A stretch of DNA of 43,459 nucleotides from Candidatus Poseidoniaceae archaeon (lineage in GTDB: Archaea > Thermoplasmatota > Poseidoniia > Poseidoniales > Poseidoniaceae): assembly GCA_028821785.1 (NCBI GenBank), contig JAPKFC010000007.1, positions 1-43,459 of the forward strand, in the 5' to 3' direction. Made by a program: the position numbers and the translations under genes. Position 1 is the stretch's first letter. Each line of letters starts with the position of its first letter. Of the stretch, positions 22,181 to 31,598 are shown piece by piece. The notes below the pieces were generated by a model. That model ran no database searches and was not told the origin of the DNA. It saw only the letters and a program-made list of their open reading frames with translations.

Positions 22181-24814
22181 ATGTCGGCGCAACATCGTGA
22201 GGTGATGTCTTTAGATTTGCCCGATAATGCAAAGAGATTTTTTACTGATATATGGGGGATTAAGAAATTATATCCGCCACAATCCGATGCTATGCCTGCA
22301 GTGCTTTCAGGATCTAATACATTATTGGCAATACCAACTGCAAGCGGTAAGTCGTTAGTTGCTTACATTGCTATTTTGCGGAAATTATTAGTTGACGACA
22401 TCGGTTCAAAAGCAGTATATATTGTACCATTGAAGGCACTAGCCAGTGAGAAATATGAAGAATTAAAGGAACTGGGTGACCATCTCGGTTTAAAAATAGG
22501 TCTTGGAATTGGTGATTCGGTACGTGAAGTAGCAAACACAGATACCTGTGATATTCTAGTCTGCACATCGGAAAAACTGGATTCAATTATGCGTTCAAAT
22601 TCAGATGTTGTTGCAAATGTTTCGATTGTAATAGCCGATGAATTTCATCTTATGAACGATTCATCTAGAGGTCCAACCTTAGAAATAAATTTGACTAGGC
22701 TTAGGTATCTAAGGCCGGAGTCGCAATTGGTCGCTCTCTCCGCAACCGTTGGTAATTGCAAGGAGTTGGCAGAATGGTTAGATGCCACATTAATACAATC
22801 TGATTGGAGGCCAGTAGCACTCGAGTACTCCACTTTTCACGATTTACATATCGAACCTAGAATGGTCCAATCATCGCAAATTGGTGAAGAAATAGCAAAA
22901 TTAAATCCGCCCAGAGATATCGAGGGTCCCAAGTCACATCCAGCCGGAGCGATCATAATTGATTCACTTGCTCAAGATGGACAGTTACTCGTTTTCGTCG
23001 GAACTCGTCGTTCCGCCCAATCCGAAGCTCGCAATCTTGCGAAGCGGGTCAAAAAAGTCCTGGCCAAACAAGATCCAGAACGCCTAGCGAAGTTGCAAGA
23101 ATTAGCCGCGAAACTATCAAGGAATACTCAATCTACAATGGGCGAGTCACTATGCGAATCAATATCGGGTGGTGTTGCGTTTCATCATGCTGGATTAACA
23201 CATACTCAAAGAAAAGAAGTTGAGTCAGCATTCAAGCAAGGATTGTTAGTTGCTTTGACAGCGACACCGACCCTTGCAGCAGGAGTGAATTTACCTGCGA
23301 GAAGGGTACTTGTTAGAGATATCAAACGCTGGGACGATGGGATGAGCAGGCCTCTTCCGGTAATGGAAATGCGGCAAATGCTCGGACGTGCTGGAAGGCC
23401 AAGATACGATGATTTTGGAGAAGCATGGATTCTCTGTAAAGGGACAGATGGTTGGGAATTAGCAGATGAAGTCAGTGATAAATACTTCTTTGGCCCAATT
23501 GAAGATATTACTTCTAAACTAGCCAGTGAACCGGCGATGAGAATGCATTTATTGTCGATGATAACATCGGGTGGAATGCAGCATCGCTCATCAATATTTG
23601 ATTTTTTCAAGGCTACTTTCTTAGGTCATTGTATCTCATCAGGAGTACTTGAAGAACGTCTTGATAAGATGTTAAAATGGCTTATAGATGAGCGATTTAT
23701 ACGAAAGGATGGAATCGATGAACATTTCTCGGTGAGCCATGATATCAAGCAACAATCCGATGAGGGTTCTGATTTGGAAACAGATATGCCGGCGTGGGCA
23801 AAAATAGCCGATTCAACAGGAGGCGTTGAATTCAAATTTGAAACAGAAAGTTATTCTGAACAATCGTATGTGAATAGGAGTTCAGCACACACTGGTGCAA
23901 CTCTTGGCTTTTCCAATGCTGCTGATCTTAGAAGTGTGGGTGGATGGGAAGCAGACCAATCCACTGATAACTTAGCGATGAAATACGAAGCGACGATAAT
24001 GGGGGAACGGGTCACTCAATTCTATTTGGACCCACTCTCAGCATCTATTCTAAGGCATGGATTGAGGAGAGCAATACGTCGTTTGGTAAGAGATAATGCC
24101 CCCGTTACTGATTTTGGTTTATTGCATCTTGCAACTGCGACTCCAGATTTTTCTTCACTATGGGCTAAGTCAAAGGATATGGCCCAAGGTTCACCGCTAT
24201 GGGTCAAAACAAATTCTGTTGAAGATGAATTATTGCACGACTCATCATATGAAGAGAGATTGCTCGGTTATGTAAAATCGTCATGGATGCTGGAAATGTG
24301 GATGGATGAGAACACGCTAAGAGAAATCGAAGCAACATTAGAAGTTACTCCGGGTGATGTAAATTATCGAGTTGATATCATCAGTTGGCTAATGTCAGGT
24401 GCGCAAGCAATTCTAATGGCAGACGATGTATTTTCAGAAGAACATATGGAGCACATCTCAAAATTATCCACTCAAATTGATATTATCAAACAAAGGGTTA
24501 GACACGGTTGTAAGAAGGATCTACTGCAATTGGTAAATCTTCGTTCAATTGGTAGAAGAAGAGCTAGAGAACTCGCAGCGTTGGGATATAGGAGCGTCAA
24601 AAGTTTGGCAGCTATGGATCAGAAAGAGATTTCAACCCTATCCAGTAAACGTGGCTGGGGGCCAAAAATCGTTGATAATTTGCTTATTGAAGTCGGCAAA
24701 TACATCAAACGTGAAAATGCTGATAAGGGCAACTTAAAATTTCCAAAGTCTGATAAGAACCTCAATTCCGAACAATTGAGAGATGATGATGTTCCACTGG
24801 ATGGGGAGAATTAA
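22181..24814 (+). CDS. hel308: Hel308/Ski2-like DNA helicase
   Basis: An 877-residue superfamily 2 helicase. Motif I is PTASGKS (52-58), motif II is DEFH (153-156), motif III is LSATVGN, motif IV-V is seen in GVAFHHAGLTHTQRKEVE and TPTLAAGVNLPARRV, and motif VI is QMLGRAGRPRYD. A helix-hairpin-helix region near 780-845 (LRSIGRRRARELAALGY) ends the protein, as in Hel308, which unwinds stalled fork structures with 3'-5' polarity. A Ser/Asp-rich insertion of roughly 80 residues lies before YEATIMGERVTQFYLDP. The ATG at 22181 is chosen over the TTG at 22154; neither has a strong ribosome site. A TATA-like stretch lies near 22112-22125. Confidence 0.88.
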   Translation: MSAQHREVMSLDLPDNAKRFFTDIWGIKKLYPPQSDAMPAVLSGSNTLLAIPTASGKSLVAYIAILRKLLVDDIGSKAVYIVPLKALASEKYEELKELGDHLGLKIGLGIGDSVREVANTDTCDILVCTSEKLDSIMRSNSDVVANVSIVIADEFHLMNDSSRGPTLEINLTRLRYLRPESQLVALSATVGNCKELAEWLDATLIQSDWRPVALEYSTFHDLHIEPRMVQSSQIGEEIAKLNPPRDIEGPKSHPAGAIIIDSLAQDGQLLVFVGTRRSAQSEARNLAKRVKKVLAKQDPERLAKLQELAAKLSRNTQSTMGESLCESISGGVAFHHAGLTHTQRKEVESAFKQGLLVALTATPTLAAGVNLPARRVLVRDIKRWDDGMSRPLPVMEMRQMLGRAGRPRYDDFGEAWILCKGTDGWELADEVSDKYFFGPIEDITSKLASEPAMRMHLLSMITSGGMQHRSSIFDFFKATFLGHCISSGVLEERLDKMLKWLIDERFIRKDGIDEHFSVSHDIKQQSDEGSDLETDMPAWAKIADSTGGVEFKFETESYSEQSYVNRSSAHTGATLGFSNAADLRSVGGWEADQSTDNLAMKYEATIMGERVTQFYLDPLSASILRHGLRRAIRRLVRDNAPVTDFGLLHLATATPDFSSLWAKSKDMAQGSPLWVKTNSVEDELLHDSSYEERLLGYVKSSWMLEMWMDENTLREIEATLEVTPGDVNYRVDIISWLMSGAQAILMADDVFSEEHMEHISKLSTQIDIIKQRVRHGCKKDLLQLVNLRSIGRRRARELAALGYRSVKSLAAMDQKEISTLSSKRGWGPKIVDNLLIEVGKYIKRENADKGNLKFPKSDKNLNSEQLRDDDVPLDGEN

Positions 24815-24853
24815 GCGGTTGATTGAAAATAGAAGCGCCCCTGCCTTGTAACG

Positions 24854-25420
24854 ATGACAATGCCTAAGTTTCCTTGCATTGCATGGAGAAGTGACAAACC
24901 CGTTACTTCAAAACACTTGATTGGTAAGTTCCTTGAAAACAGATTTGATGAAAGATGGATGTTGGTAGCACAACATGCAGTTCAATTTGAGCAGCAACTT
25001 TGGACAGCTTGGAATTGCTGTGAAAGGAATTTTGCTAATGGCAACCAACTCGCTAGAGGGAGGGATGCCGAATTCTTGCGATATATTGCCGGAACACATC
25101 ACGTTAGTGAAGCATTTTCTAGGGCTGGTATTCAAGATGGAGTTACAGCAGGGTGGATTTTATATTTACCAAAACCGATATTGAAGCAAGAGGGGGTTGC
25201 AGGCTTGCAGCCTTCAGGTTGTGATGAGATTATTTCTAGTCAATTTGAATCCGATTGCCATAAATTACTTTCAAACCTCGGGTTGCAATATGCCGATGAG
25301 ATACCAACATTCTCTCCCGAAGCGGCCAAAAAATTAGGATTGGTAACTGAAGGGATTGCTCAAGAAAACCTTCAGCAAGGATTAGTGGGGCATATTTTAT
25401 CCGCTGATTTTTCAGCATAA
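24854..25420 (+). CDS. Cgi121-like KEOPS subunit
   Basis: A 188-residue protein. The central segment (FLRYIAGTHHVSEAFSRAG, then IQDGVTAGWILYL) matches the Cgi121 pattern of a beta strand, a Gly-x-x-x-h-x-x-A helix and a Gly turn. In archaea, Cgi121 binds the Bud32 kinase and the tRNA 3' end within the KEOPS complex, which makes t6A at position 37 of tRNAs. The other KEOPS subunits are not in the window. It starts 40 bases after the helicase gene, so cotranscription is likely. ATGs at 24854 and 24860 are both possible starts. The assignment rests on short motifs and is moderate. Confidence 0.6.
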   Translation: MTMPKFPCIAWRSDKPVTSKHLIGKFLENRFDERWMLVAQHAVQFEQQLWTAWNCCERNFANGNQLARGRDAEFLRYIAGTHHVSEAFSRAGIQDGVTAGWILYLPKPILKQEGVAGLQPSGCDEIISSQFESDCHKLLSNLGLQYADEIPTFSPEAAKKLGLVTEGIAQENLQQGLVGHILSADFSA

Positions 25421-25428
25421 TCGTCATT

Positions 25429-25448
25429 TTAGAACAAATAAGTTCTAA
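25429..25448. terminator. Hairpin between the Cgi121-like gene and tldD
   Basis: TTAGAAC (25429-25435) and GTTCTAA (25442-25448) form a perfect seven-base stem with an AAATAA loop. It starts nine bases after the Cgi121-like stop and 47 bases before the tldD ATG. It could end the upstream transcript or be an operator for tldD. Confidence 0.35.
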
Positions 25449-25494
25449 TCTTCCAATAAGAGAGTTCAAGCACTGTGGGCCTTTACCTAAATCT

Positions 25495-26934
25495 ATGGTG
25501 ATGAGTTCTAGTCCATCAAACTCTGAAATTACAACAGGTCGTTATTTAGACCAAAGAAAGATTGGTAATGCCCTACAACAGGCTGTTGATTTCGGTGCAA
25601 GTTATGCAGAAGTAAGATTGGTTGCAGAGACCGGTTCAAGTGTAAATCTAAGAGATGGAATCTTGGAAAATGCGATTCCAGGTCAAGAAGTAGGCGTTAC
25701 TCTTAGAATTCTTGCAGATGGTGCATGGGGAGTTCATTCAACTACTGATATAGCATCATTACCTGAGCAAATTGAATCTACTGTTCGATTGGCAAAGGCG
25801 GTTGCAAAGCGCAGGTCAAGTTCTGACAAACCAGTACAGTTAGCCGAAATACCAATTTTTCAAGATGAGATTCACTGGCGTCCGAAAAAGGACATCAGAA
25901 ATACAGACCTTTCAACCAAAATAGATATGTTGAAGAATATCGCTGATAGTGCAAGTGATCACGAAAAAGTAGTTTCAACCACTTGTGGGTGGTCCGATGA
26001 ACATATCCATACCGAACTATTGACCAGTGAGGGAATGGATAGAGTTTGGTCTTTCCAACGTTCATTGGTAAGAGGTATGGTTACAGCAAGAGATGATAAT
26101 GAAGTAGTTTCCTATAGAACGAGATACGGAGGAGAAGGTGGACTAGAATTAATCGAATCTTGTGACTTAGGTCAACTCGGTAACGATGCAATGGTTGCAG
26201 CACTCAGATTGTTGAAAGCAAAACGTGCACCTTCAGGGAAAATGCCATTAATTGCAGACCGTGATCTTACTGGCGTATACATTCACGAGGCACTTGGCCA
26301 TCCATGCGAAGCAGATTTAGTCGCAGCAGGAGACTCCTGTCTGGATGGTAAATTGGGTCAGAAGATTGGTTCAGATATTGTTACAGTTGTAGATGACCCA
26401 ACTATCAGAGGTGGATATGGTGCTTATCCAATAGATGATGAGGGAGTAAATACTAGGGCGAAGAGATTGATTACCAATGGTGTTCTAACCGAATATCTCA
26501 ACCATAGGGAAACAGCGGCACATTTCGGTATAGAGCCAAATGGGGGTGCTCGTGCCCAAGATGGCCTGCATCACCCACTTGTCAGAATGTCAAATACCAT
26601 GATAATGGGCGGTGATCATAACAACATCGATGATTTGATGGAAGATATTGATTATGGGATATATGCCTGTGGTTCTCGTGGCGGTCAGGTTGATACTGGA
26701 AAAGGTTCATTCCAATTCGCAGCACAGGAAGCGTGGCTAATCGAAAACGGTGAACTGACAACGCCTTTGAAAGATGTTAGCGTTAGTGGATTAACATTAG
26801 AAATTTTACAAAATGTAAACGGATTAACTAGGGATGCAAAGTTAGCAGCCCCTGGTTTCTGTGGTAAAGGACAAACCGTTCCGGTTGGAGATGGTGGCCC
26901 AATAATGCGTATTAGCGAGGCTTTGGTGGGATAA
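25495..26934 (+). CDS. tldD: TldD-family metalloprotease
   Basis: The catalytic subunit of the TldD/TldE heterodimer, which cleaves unfolded peptides inside a closed chamber. The HExxxH zinc motif lies at 264-268 in YIHEALGHPCEADL. The typical C-terminal GFCGKGQTVPVGDGGP region is present, with the conserved stretch YPIDDEGVNTRAKR in between. Length (479 residues) matches the family. The start could be ATG 25495 or the ATG two codons later; the N terminus is not conserved enough to choose. The partner gene begins at the base after the stop codon, so the two are translationally linked. Confidence 0.93.
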   Translation: MVMSSSPSNSEITTGRYLDQRKIGNALQQAVDFGASYAEVRLVAETGSSVNLRDGILENAIPGQEVGVTLRILADGAWGVHSTTDIASLPEQIESTVRLAKAVAKRRSSSDKPVQLAEIPIFQDEIHWRPKKDIRNTDLSTKIDMLKNIADSASDHEKVVSTTCGWSDEHIHTELLTSEGMDRVWSFQRSLVRGMVTARDDNEVVSYRTRYGGEGGLELIESCDLGQLGNDAMVAALRLLKAKRAPSGKMPLIADRDLTGVYIHEALGHPCEADLVAAGDSCLDGKLGQKIGSDIVTVVDDPTIRGGYGAYPIDDEGVNTRAKRLITNGVLTEYLNHRETAAHFGIEPNGGARAQDGLHHPLVRMSNTMIMGGDHNNIDDLMEDIDYGIYACGSRGGQVDTGKGSFQFAAQEAWLIENGELTTPLKDVSVSGLTLEILQNVNGLTRDAKLAAPGFCGKGQTVPVGDGGPIMRISEALVG

Positions 26935-28338
26935 ATGCTACCGGATGACGCTGTAGCGCGTATCGTTGAAGGTGCGCAATCAATTGGCAAGATATGCCAA
27001 TCCAAAGGAATTGGTGAGTGGGAAGTTGTCGCATTTCAATCATATGGTCATGAATTAGATATTGAAGCGGGTAAGATAACACTCGCAGCCGGAGGAGGAG
27101 ACGGCGGATATGGTGTACGTGTATTGGATGGTGGGCGTTTTGGATATGCTCATTTAGTAGATGTTTCAGGGGCTGAGCATGCCGTTTCTCAAGCAATTTC
27201 TATCGCAAAGGTTTCACCTTCAGTGGAAGGTTTTTGTCTTCCACAAAATCAAAAATCTACCGATGTATTAGGTCGTTGTGATAAAAAGATTCTAGATGTT
27301 AGTCCAGAAGACCTATTAGAACAAGCGGATTCAATATTGAGCGAAGTTGCTTCATTGGATTCAAGAGCGGTCGTAACTGGCGGCGGTGTCGGCGTTTCAG
27401 CTACAGCGGGAGCCATAGTAACCAGCCAAGGTATTCTATCCAGTGGGATCACAACTTCGCATGGAGCGGGAGTTCAAGTTAGTATAGATGAGAATGATGA
27501 ATTAACCAGTGCTTGGGAAAGCAGTTCTAGTCGTGAATTACTAAAATCAATTCCAGATTGCATCGAAACTTCAGTTCATTGGGCTCAGTGTACCAGAGGG
27601 CCGATAGAAGTTGATTCACAAGCAGTTGATTGTCCAGTAATGATGACTAGTGAAGGTTTCTCGCCATTGTTTTCTGTTTGTATTCCAGCAGCAGTCAAAG
27701 GTGAGAAATTAGCAAGAAAAGAGTCTTTTTGGTCTGGTAATGAAGGGCAAATGGTCCTTGCTAACGACTTGACACTAATCGATGATGGATTGATGGAAGG
27801 TGGGATGGGTAGTTCAAGCCTAGACGGAGAAGGAGTTCCTAGGCAGACTCAAACTTTGGTGGAAAATGGAAGACTAGTAGGCTCTATGTGGTCGACTAGA
27901 GATTCTGCACAAATGATGGCGGAAGGAAGAATTGAGCATGCCCAATCAACTGGCTCAGCCTCCAGGGGTAGCCATCAATCGCCACCATATACTGGCTGTT
28001 CCGATATGATTCTAAAATCAAGCAAAGGCGGAAAGAGTCGTGATGATTTAATTTCTCATATGGAGAATGGATATATTGTCCACAGTGTTATGGGGGCTCA
28101 TACCGCTAATCCAACCAGTGGTGACTTCTCTGTTACAACAAGCACGATCTTGAAAGTAGTTGATGGCCAAATCGCAGGACCGATTAAGCAAGCAGGCCTC
28201 TCAGGAAATATTGCAAAGGCGCTATCAAAGGATGTAATCTTGGGAGATAGACCGGTAATCCAGGACTCATATTCTACTGGGGGGATGCATATTCCTGATG
28301 TATTGGTGATGGATGGATTTAGAATAAATCCGGCTTGA
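26935..28338 (+). CDS. pmbA: PmbA/TldE-family protein
   Basis: A 467-residue partner of TldD. The family features are the N-terminal strand region with G-x-G-x-R (GGYGVRVLDGGRFGYAH), a VTGGGVGVSATAG segment, and the late SGDFSV stretch followed by GNIAKALSKDVILGD. It lacks the HExxxH motif, as expected for the non-catalytic subunit. The ATG directly follows the tldD stop, with GGTGGG a few bases upstream. In E. coli this pair matures microcin B17 and degrades CcdA; in archaea it is taken to be a general peptidase. Confidence 0.9.
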   Translation: MLPDDAVARIVEGAQSIGKICQSKGIGEWEVVAFQSYGHELDIEAGKITLAAGGGDGGYGVRVLDGGRFGYAHLVDVSGAEHAVSQAISIAKVSPSVEGFCLPQNQKSTDVLGRCDKKILDVSPEDLLEQADSILSEVASLDSRAVVTGGGVGVSATAGAIVTSQGILSSGITTSHGAGVQVSIDENDELTSAWESSSSRELLKSIPDCIETSVHWAQCTRGPIEVDSQAVDCPVMMTSEGFSPLFSVCIPAAVKGEKLARKESFWSGNEGQMVLANDLTLIDDGLMEGGMGSSSLDGEGVPRQTQTLVENGRLVGSMWSTRDSAQMMAEGRIEHAQSTGSASRGSHQSPPYTGCSDMILKSSKGGKSRDDLISHMENGYIVHSVMGAHTANPTSGDFSVTTSTILKVVDGQIAGPIKQAGLSGNIAKALSKDVILGDRPVIQDSYSTGGMHIPDVLVMDGFRINPA

Positions 28339-28340
28339 AG

Positions 28341-28359
28341 TTGAAATATTACATTTCAA
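28341..28359. terminator. Hairpin just after the pmbA stop
   Basis: TTGAAAT (28341-28347) and ATTTCAA (28353-28359) form a perfect seven-base stem with an ATTAC loop, two bases after the pmbA stop codon. A 3'-end role is inferred from position only. Confidence 0.35.
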
Positions 28360-28497
28360 TATACCTGATATCACCCAGTTTACTTTCACTTTTCATAATT
28401 GGGTCGTGAAATTGTTTATTAGCCCTAGTCTATTTTGTTTAGTTCCATGGAGGTCAAGGGAGTGTCAAGTCTCAACCAAATCGCACGAAAGCCCGCA

Positions 28498-28516
28498 TCC
28501 TATTCATTGAATAGGA
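28498..28516. promoter_or_regulatory. Perfect 19-bp palindrome upstream of rpa
   Basis: TCCTATTCATTGAATAGGA has two nine-base arms around one central T. It lies 33-52 bases upstream of the chosen rpa start, where an archaeal promoter or repressor site would be expected. It is likely a dimeric regulator's operator or part of the promoter; a coincidence of this size is improbable in such a short gap. The surrounding 28339-28549 holds no gene I can support. Confidence 0.5.
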
Positions 28517-28549
28517 CACTAATGAATGAAAATAATAGAGGTGTCAAAT

Positions 28550-30247
28550 ATGTCAGATGGACAGTTTGATTCCTATATTGAAGCAGTACAAAAGGAATGC
28601 CCAGATGCAGATTCCGAAACGATTGCTGCTGCATTCTTGAAGTACCAAGAAGATTTCAAAATCCCTCCTCAAGACTCGATGAGGTCTATCATTAGAAGTC
28701 TGAACAGTTCAAAGTCAGTGCCAAACACTAGGGCTGGCGGCTCATCTTCTTCATCCCAACCAAGAGCGACAAAGAAAGTCGAACGTTTGAATGAATTGAA
28801 GGCTGATGATAAGGAAATTGAAATCGAAGTTGAAATTATTTCACACAATTTGCGTGAACAAACAATTCGCGGTGAACAAAAGCAAATCGCTTTCGGATTG
28901 TTAGAAGATAACCCTTGGGCAGAAAACGGCGACAAGAATCGTTGGGAATACAAAGATTGGGCACCGAGTCCAAATCTGGCACCTGGTTCAATCGTAAGAC
29001 TTGAAGGGGTTTCAGTAAATGAATATCAAGGAAAAATGTCTCTAAATGTAAATCAATCATCTAGAGTTGTTGTTATCCGTGAAGGAACTAGACCAGTGGT
29101 GGCGCCAGGTGAAGCTCAAGATATTGCTTCACTTCCAGCTGATGGGTATGTCTGCGTAGTTGGTAGAGTGCTCTCGTCAAGAGAAGACCAAATACACAAA
29201 AAGGACGGATCGGGTTCAATAGACATCGTCAGAGGAAGATTGGCTGACGAATCAGGAATAATTGGATTCCTCTCTTGGGAACCGTTTGAACATGAAGTTG
29301 GGGCCTTGATAAAAATTGATGGTGCACAAATCCGTACCTTTAGAGATACACCTGAGTTGAATTTTGGAAGAACTACAAAAGTTGAATTATTCCACGATAA
29401 GAATTTTTCAGACACTGAAACATTATCCAAGCAAACGGTTTTGACAGTTTCCGAGTTAAGAGATGGTGCAAGAGATGTCGATGCAGTTGTGCAGATTATC
29501 GAATGGTCAAAAAGAACATTCACCAAAGATGGTGTCGAAAAATATCTTTGGTCTGGGCAAATCGCAGACCCAACTGGAAGATGTCGAATGAGTGCATGGG
29601 AAGATTTGCCTATAGATGTAGATAGTTTACCCCTCACTGTAAATCTGAAAGGTGTTAGAGTAAGAGCATGGCAAGGAATACCAGATATCACAGTTGATAC
29701 AGCAGATCAAGTTGAAATTTTGGATAAATCTCCTTGGGATGAGGATATTGATTTTAGTACACATACAGTGGAAGTAGTTCTCAATGAATTGGCAACTGGG
29801 GCGAGCAGGGTCGGTGTTACAACCGAGGCGATCGTAGTTAGTGTTAGGGAAGATTCTGGCTTTATTCAAAGATGTACTGAATGCAGGAGAGTTCTGAGAG
29901 ATGGACACTGCGCAACACATGATGCTAATGACGGTGAAACAGATGTTAGAATGCGCTTGGTTATCGATGATGGCATAGCAAGCATGTCCTTACTAATCAA
30001 CAAGGAAGGAAGTTTAGGTCTACTTGCCATGACAGAAGAAGAACTTGGTTCAGAGATTAATTCAAGTGGACAATTAGATTTCGTACAAACTCTAAGGTCG
30101 AAAATGTTAGGGCGAAATATTCGTGCTTCAGGTCGAACAATAGTTGATGAACAAGGTGGTATGATGTTGGCAGATAGTGCAGAAATAGTCGAAGAGGATG
30201 CTGAGATGAAAGCAACTGAAATCAGAGCACAATGGGGGGTGAATTGA
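28550..30247 (+). CDS. rpa: Replication protein A (single-stranded DNA-binding)
   Basis: A 565-residue archaeal RPA that coats single-stranded DNA in replication and repair. After an N-terminal helical region and a Ser/Arg-rich linker come several OB-fold units, marked by strand patterns such as IASLPADGYVCVVGRVLS and VDAVVQIIEWSKRTF. A zinc finger with C442, C445, C454 and H457 (CTEC then HCATH) precedes the last OB fold, as in archaeal RPAs. The start is ATG 28550: GAGGTG lies six bases upstream, while the in-frame ATG at 28526 lies before that site. A 19-bp palindrome stands just upstream. The stop overlaps the next gene's ATG by one base. Confidence 0.88.
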   Translation: MSDGQFDSYIEAVQKECPDADSETIAAAFLKYQEDFKIPPQDSMRSIIRSLNSSKSVPNTRAGGSSSSSQPRATKKVERLNELKADDKEIEIEVEIISHNLREQTIRGEQKQIAFGLLEDNPWAENGDKNRWEYKDWAPSPNLAPGSIVRLEGVSVNEYQGKMSLNVNQSSRVVVIREGTRPVVAPGEAQDIASLPADGYVCVVGRVLSSREDQIHKKDGSGSIDIVRGRLADESGIIGFLSWEPFEHEVGALIKIDGAQIRTFRDTPELNFGRTTKVELFHDKNFSDTETLSKQTVLTVSELRDGARDVDAVVQIIEWSKRTFTKDGVEKYLWSGQIADPTGRCRMSAWEDLPIDVDSLPLTVNLKGVRVRAWQGIPDITVDTADQVEILDKSPWDEDIDFSTHTVEVVLNELATGASRVGVTTEAIVVSVREDSGFIQRCTECRRVLRDGHCATHDANDGETDVRMRLVIDDGIASMSLLINKEGSLGLLAMTEEELGSEINSSGQLDFVQTLRSKMLGRNIRASGRTIVDEQGGMMLADSAEIVEEDAEMKATEIRAQWGVN

Positions 30248-31173
30248 TGCAAGCAGGACCTAGGGCAAAGCGCCAACCTGCATGGCATATGCTCGCATCA
30301 GAATTTAGAGATGCAACTCTTAATGAAAAAGGGTCTGGAGAATTTGATCCATCCTTTGTAATTACCAAACTTGGGGCGAAAGTAAACCGTGTAATAGTCG
30401 CAGGTTTACTAGAGAGATTAGAAGTTCGTGAAACAGCAAATGGTTCGACTTTGTATCAAGGTCAATTAAGGGACCCTTCTGGGCAACATTATTTCTCGGT
30501 TGGAGATTATGCTAGTGAAGCAATGCGTGAATTAACAACGACATTAACTGCAAGAATTGAAGTTGGTGAGCCTGAATTGGTGTTGATGGTTGCAAAAGCG
30601 CGATGGTACCAAACAGAAGAAGGTGCAATCTATACCTCGTTAAGGCCTGAAGAAGCTTGTATTATCGATGGCAAGACATATGCGAATTGGATAACACGTG
30701 CCTGCCAAGGTACAATTGAGAGAATGGATGCATTCTCAGCATCTCTTGAACTCGAACCAACCAAACAAGCATATTCAGCAAGCGAAAGTATACCGGCTAA
30801 CCTGGTAGAGGGTTTGGTAACTTCTAGAAACCACTATGGTGAAATTGATTTGGAGCAATATAAATTGAACATAATGCAAGCCCTAGATATCGCAGAAGGT
30901 AAGATGTCCAGTGCCACAAAACCAGTGCCGGTGCTTACTGTCACAGCCACCGTAGAAGGTGATGATGAAGAGGAAGGTTCTGATTTAGAAGAATGTGTGT
31001 TATCGCTAATCCGTCAACTTGATCAGGGTGATGGAGTTGACTTTGAAGCACTACTCAGTAATGCCAATGCTAGAGGGTTTGCACGACCTGATTGCGAAGC
31101 GATGTTGGATGATTTATCTGAAAAAGGTGTAGTCCATGAGCCTCGATTTGGCTGGTTCAAAATTGTCGAATAA
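30247..31173 (+). CDS. RPA-associated protein (COG3390-type)
   Basis: A 308-residue protein that overlaps the rpa stop (TGATG) and has a GGGGTGA site before the ATG at 30247. It has an OB-fold-like region (ANGSTLYQGQLRDPSGQHYF, then RIEVGEPELVLMVAKARWY) and a C-terminal winged-helix-like segment (LLSNANARGFARPDCEAML). The gene order matches the RPA and RPA-associated pairs known in other euryarchaea, where the partner binds RPA and helps in DNA repair. The acidic linker near 240 (GDDEEEGSDLEE) joins the two parts. Role assigned mostly by gene order and architecture. Confidence 0.75.
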   Translation: MQAGPRAKRQPAWHMLASEFRDATLNEKGSGEFDPSFVITKLGAKVNRVIVAGLLERLEVRETANGSTLYQGQLRDPSGQHYFSVGDYASEAMRELTTTLTARIEVGEPELVLMVAKARWYQTEEGAIYTSLRPEEACIIDGKTYANWITRACQGTIERMDAFSASLELEPTKQAYSASESIPANLVEGLVTSRNHYGEIDLEQYKLNIMQALDIAEGKMSSATKPVPVLTVTATVEGDDEEEGSDLEECVLSLIRQLDQGDGVDFEALLSNANARGFARPDCEAMLDDLSEKGVVHEPRFGWFKIVE

Positions 31174-31235
31174 GTGATTGGCAATCCAACACATTGAATA
31201 CCCGCTCGGGTTGTGCTCAATATAGAGGTCGTAGT

Positions 31236-31589
31236 ATGGCAGGAATAGATTTCTTCATTCGTCCCGCAACAGGGACAACAAGCGCAGATTGGATTCGAAT
31301 ACCAAATACCGATATTCGGGTAAAACTTACTCGTAGAATTACCAGAACAATTGTAAGAGGTGGAGAAGGTGATAATCTAAACGACGAAGGCTCTGAATCT
31401 ACTGTTTATACAGTTAAAGGAGAGATTAGTATTGAGGAATATAAAAAACTCAATTCAATCTTTAGAACCGGTCAACCATTCATTCACGATCCTTTTGAAG
31501 AACGAGACGTGAAGGTTGTTTTCGCAAGTATGGAATACAATAGTGATAGCGAATCATTCTTGTTGGAATTAATTGAAGATATCGTTTGA
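31236..31589 (+). CDS. Small beta-rich protein heading the secretion-type operon
   Basis: A 117-residue protein I do not recognise with certainty. The ATG at 31236 has GAGGT six bases upstream; an upstream frame extension to 31194 is rejected. The layout is mostly beta strand: paired strands around IRVKLTRRITRTIVRG, then TVYTVKGEISIEEYKKL and FRTGQPFIHDPF, then KVVFASMEYNSD. This loosely recalls small phage tail-tube or gpU-type proteins in which a strand-helix-strand unit precedes a 'G-x-P' turn. It ends nine bases before the first GspF-type gene, so it is probably part of that operon and may be a structural or assembly component. Confidence 0.55.
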   Translation: MAGIDFFIRPATGTTSADWIRIPNTDIRVKLTRRITRTIVRGGEGDNLNDEGSESTVYTVKGEISIEEYKKLNSIFRTGQPFIHDPFEERDVKVVFASMEYNSDSESFLLELIEDIV

Positions 31590-31598
31590 GGTGTAATA

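Noticed and set aside
28522-28549. Upstream ATGs before rpa
   Set aside because: They precede the GAGGTG site that is correctly spaced for the ATG at 28550.
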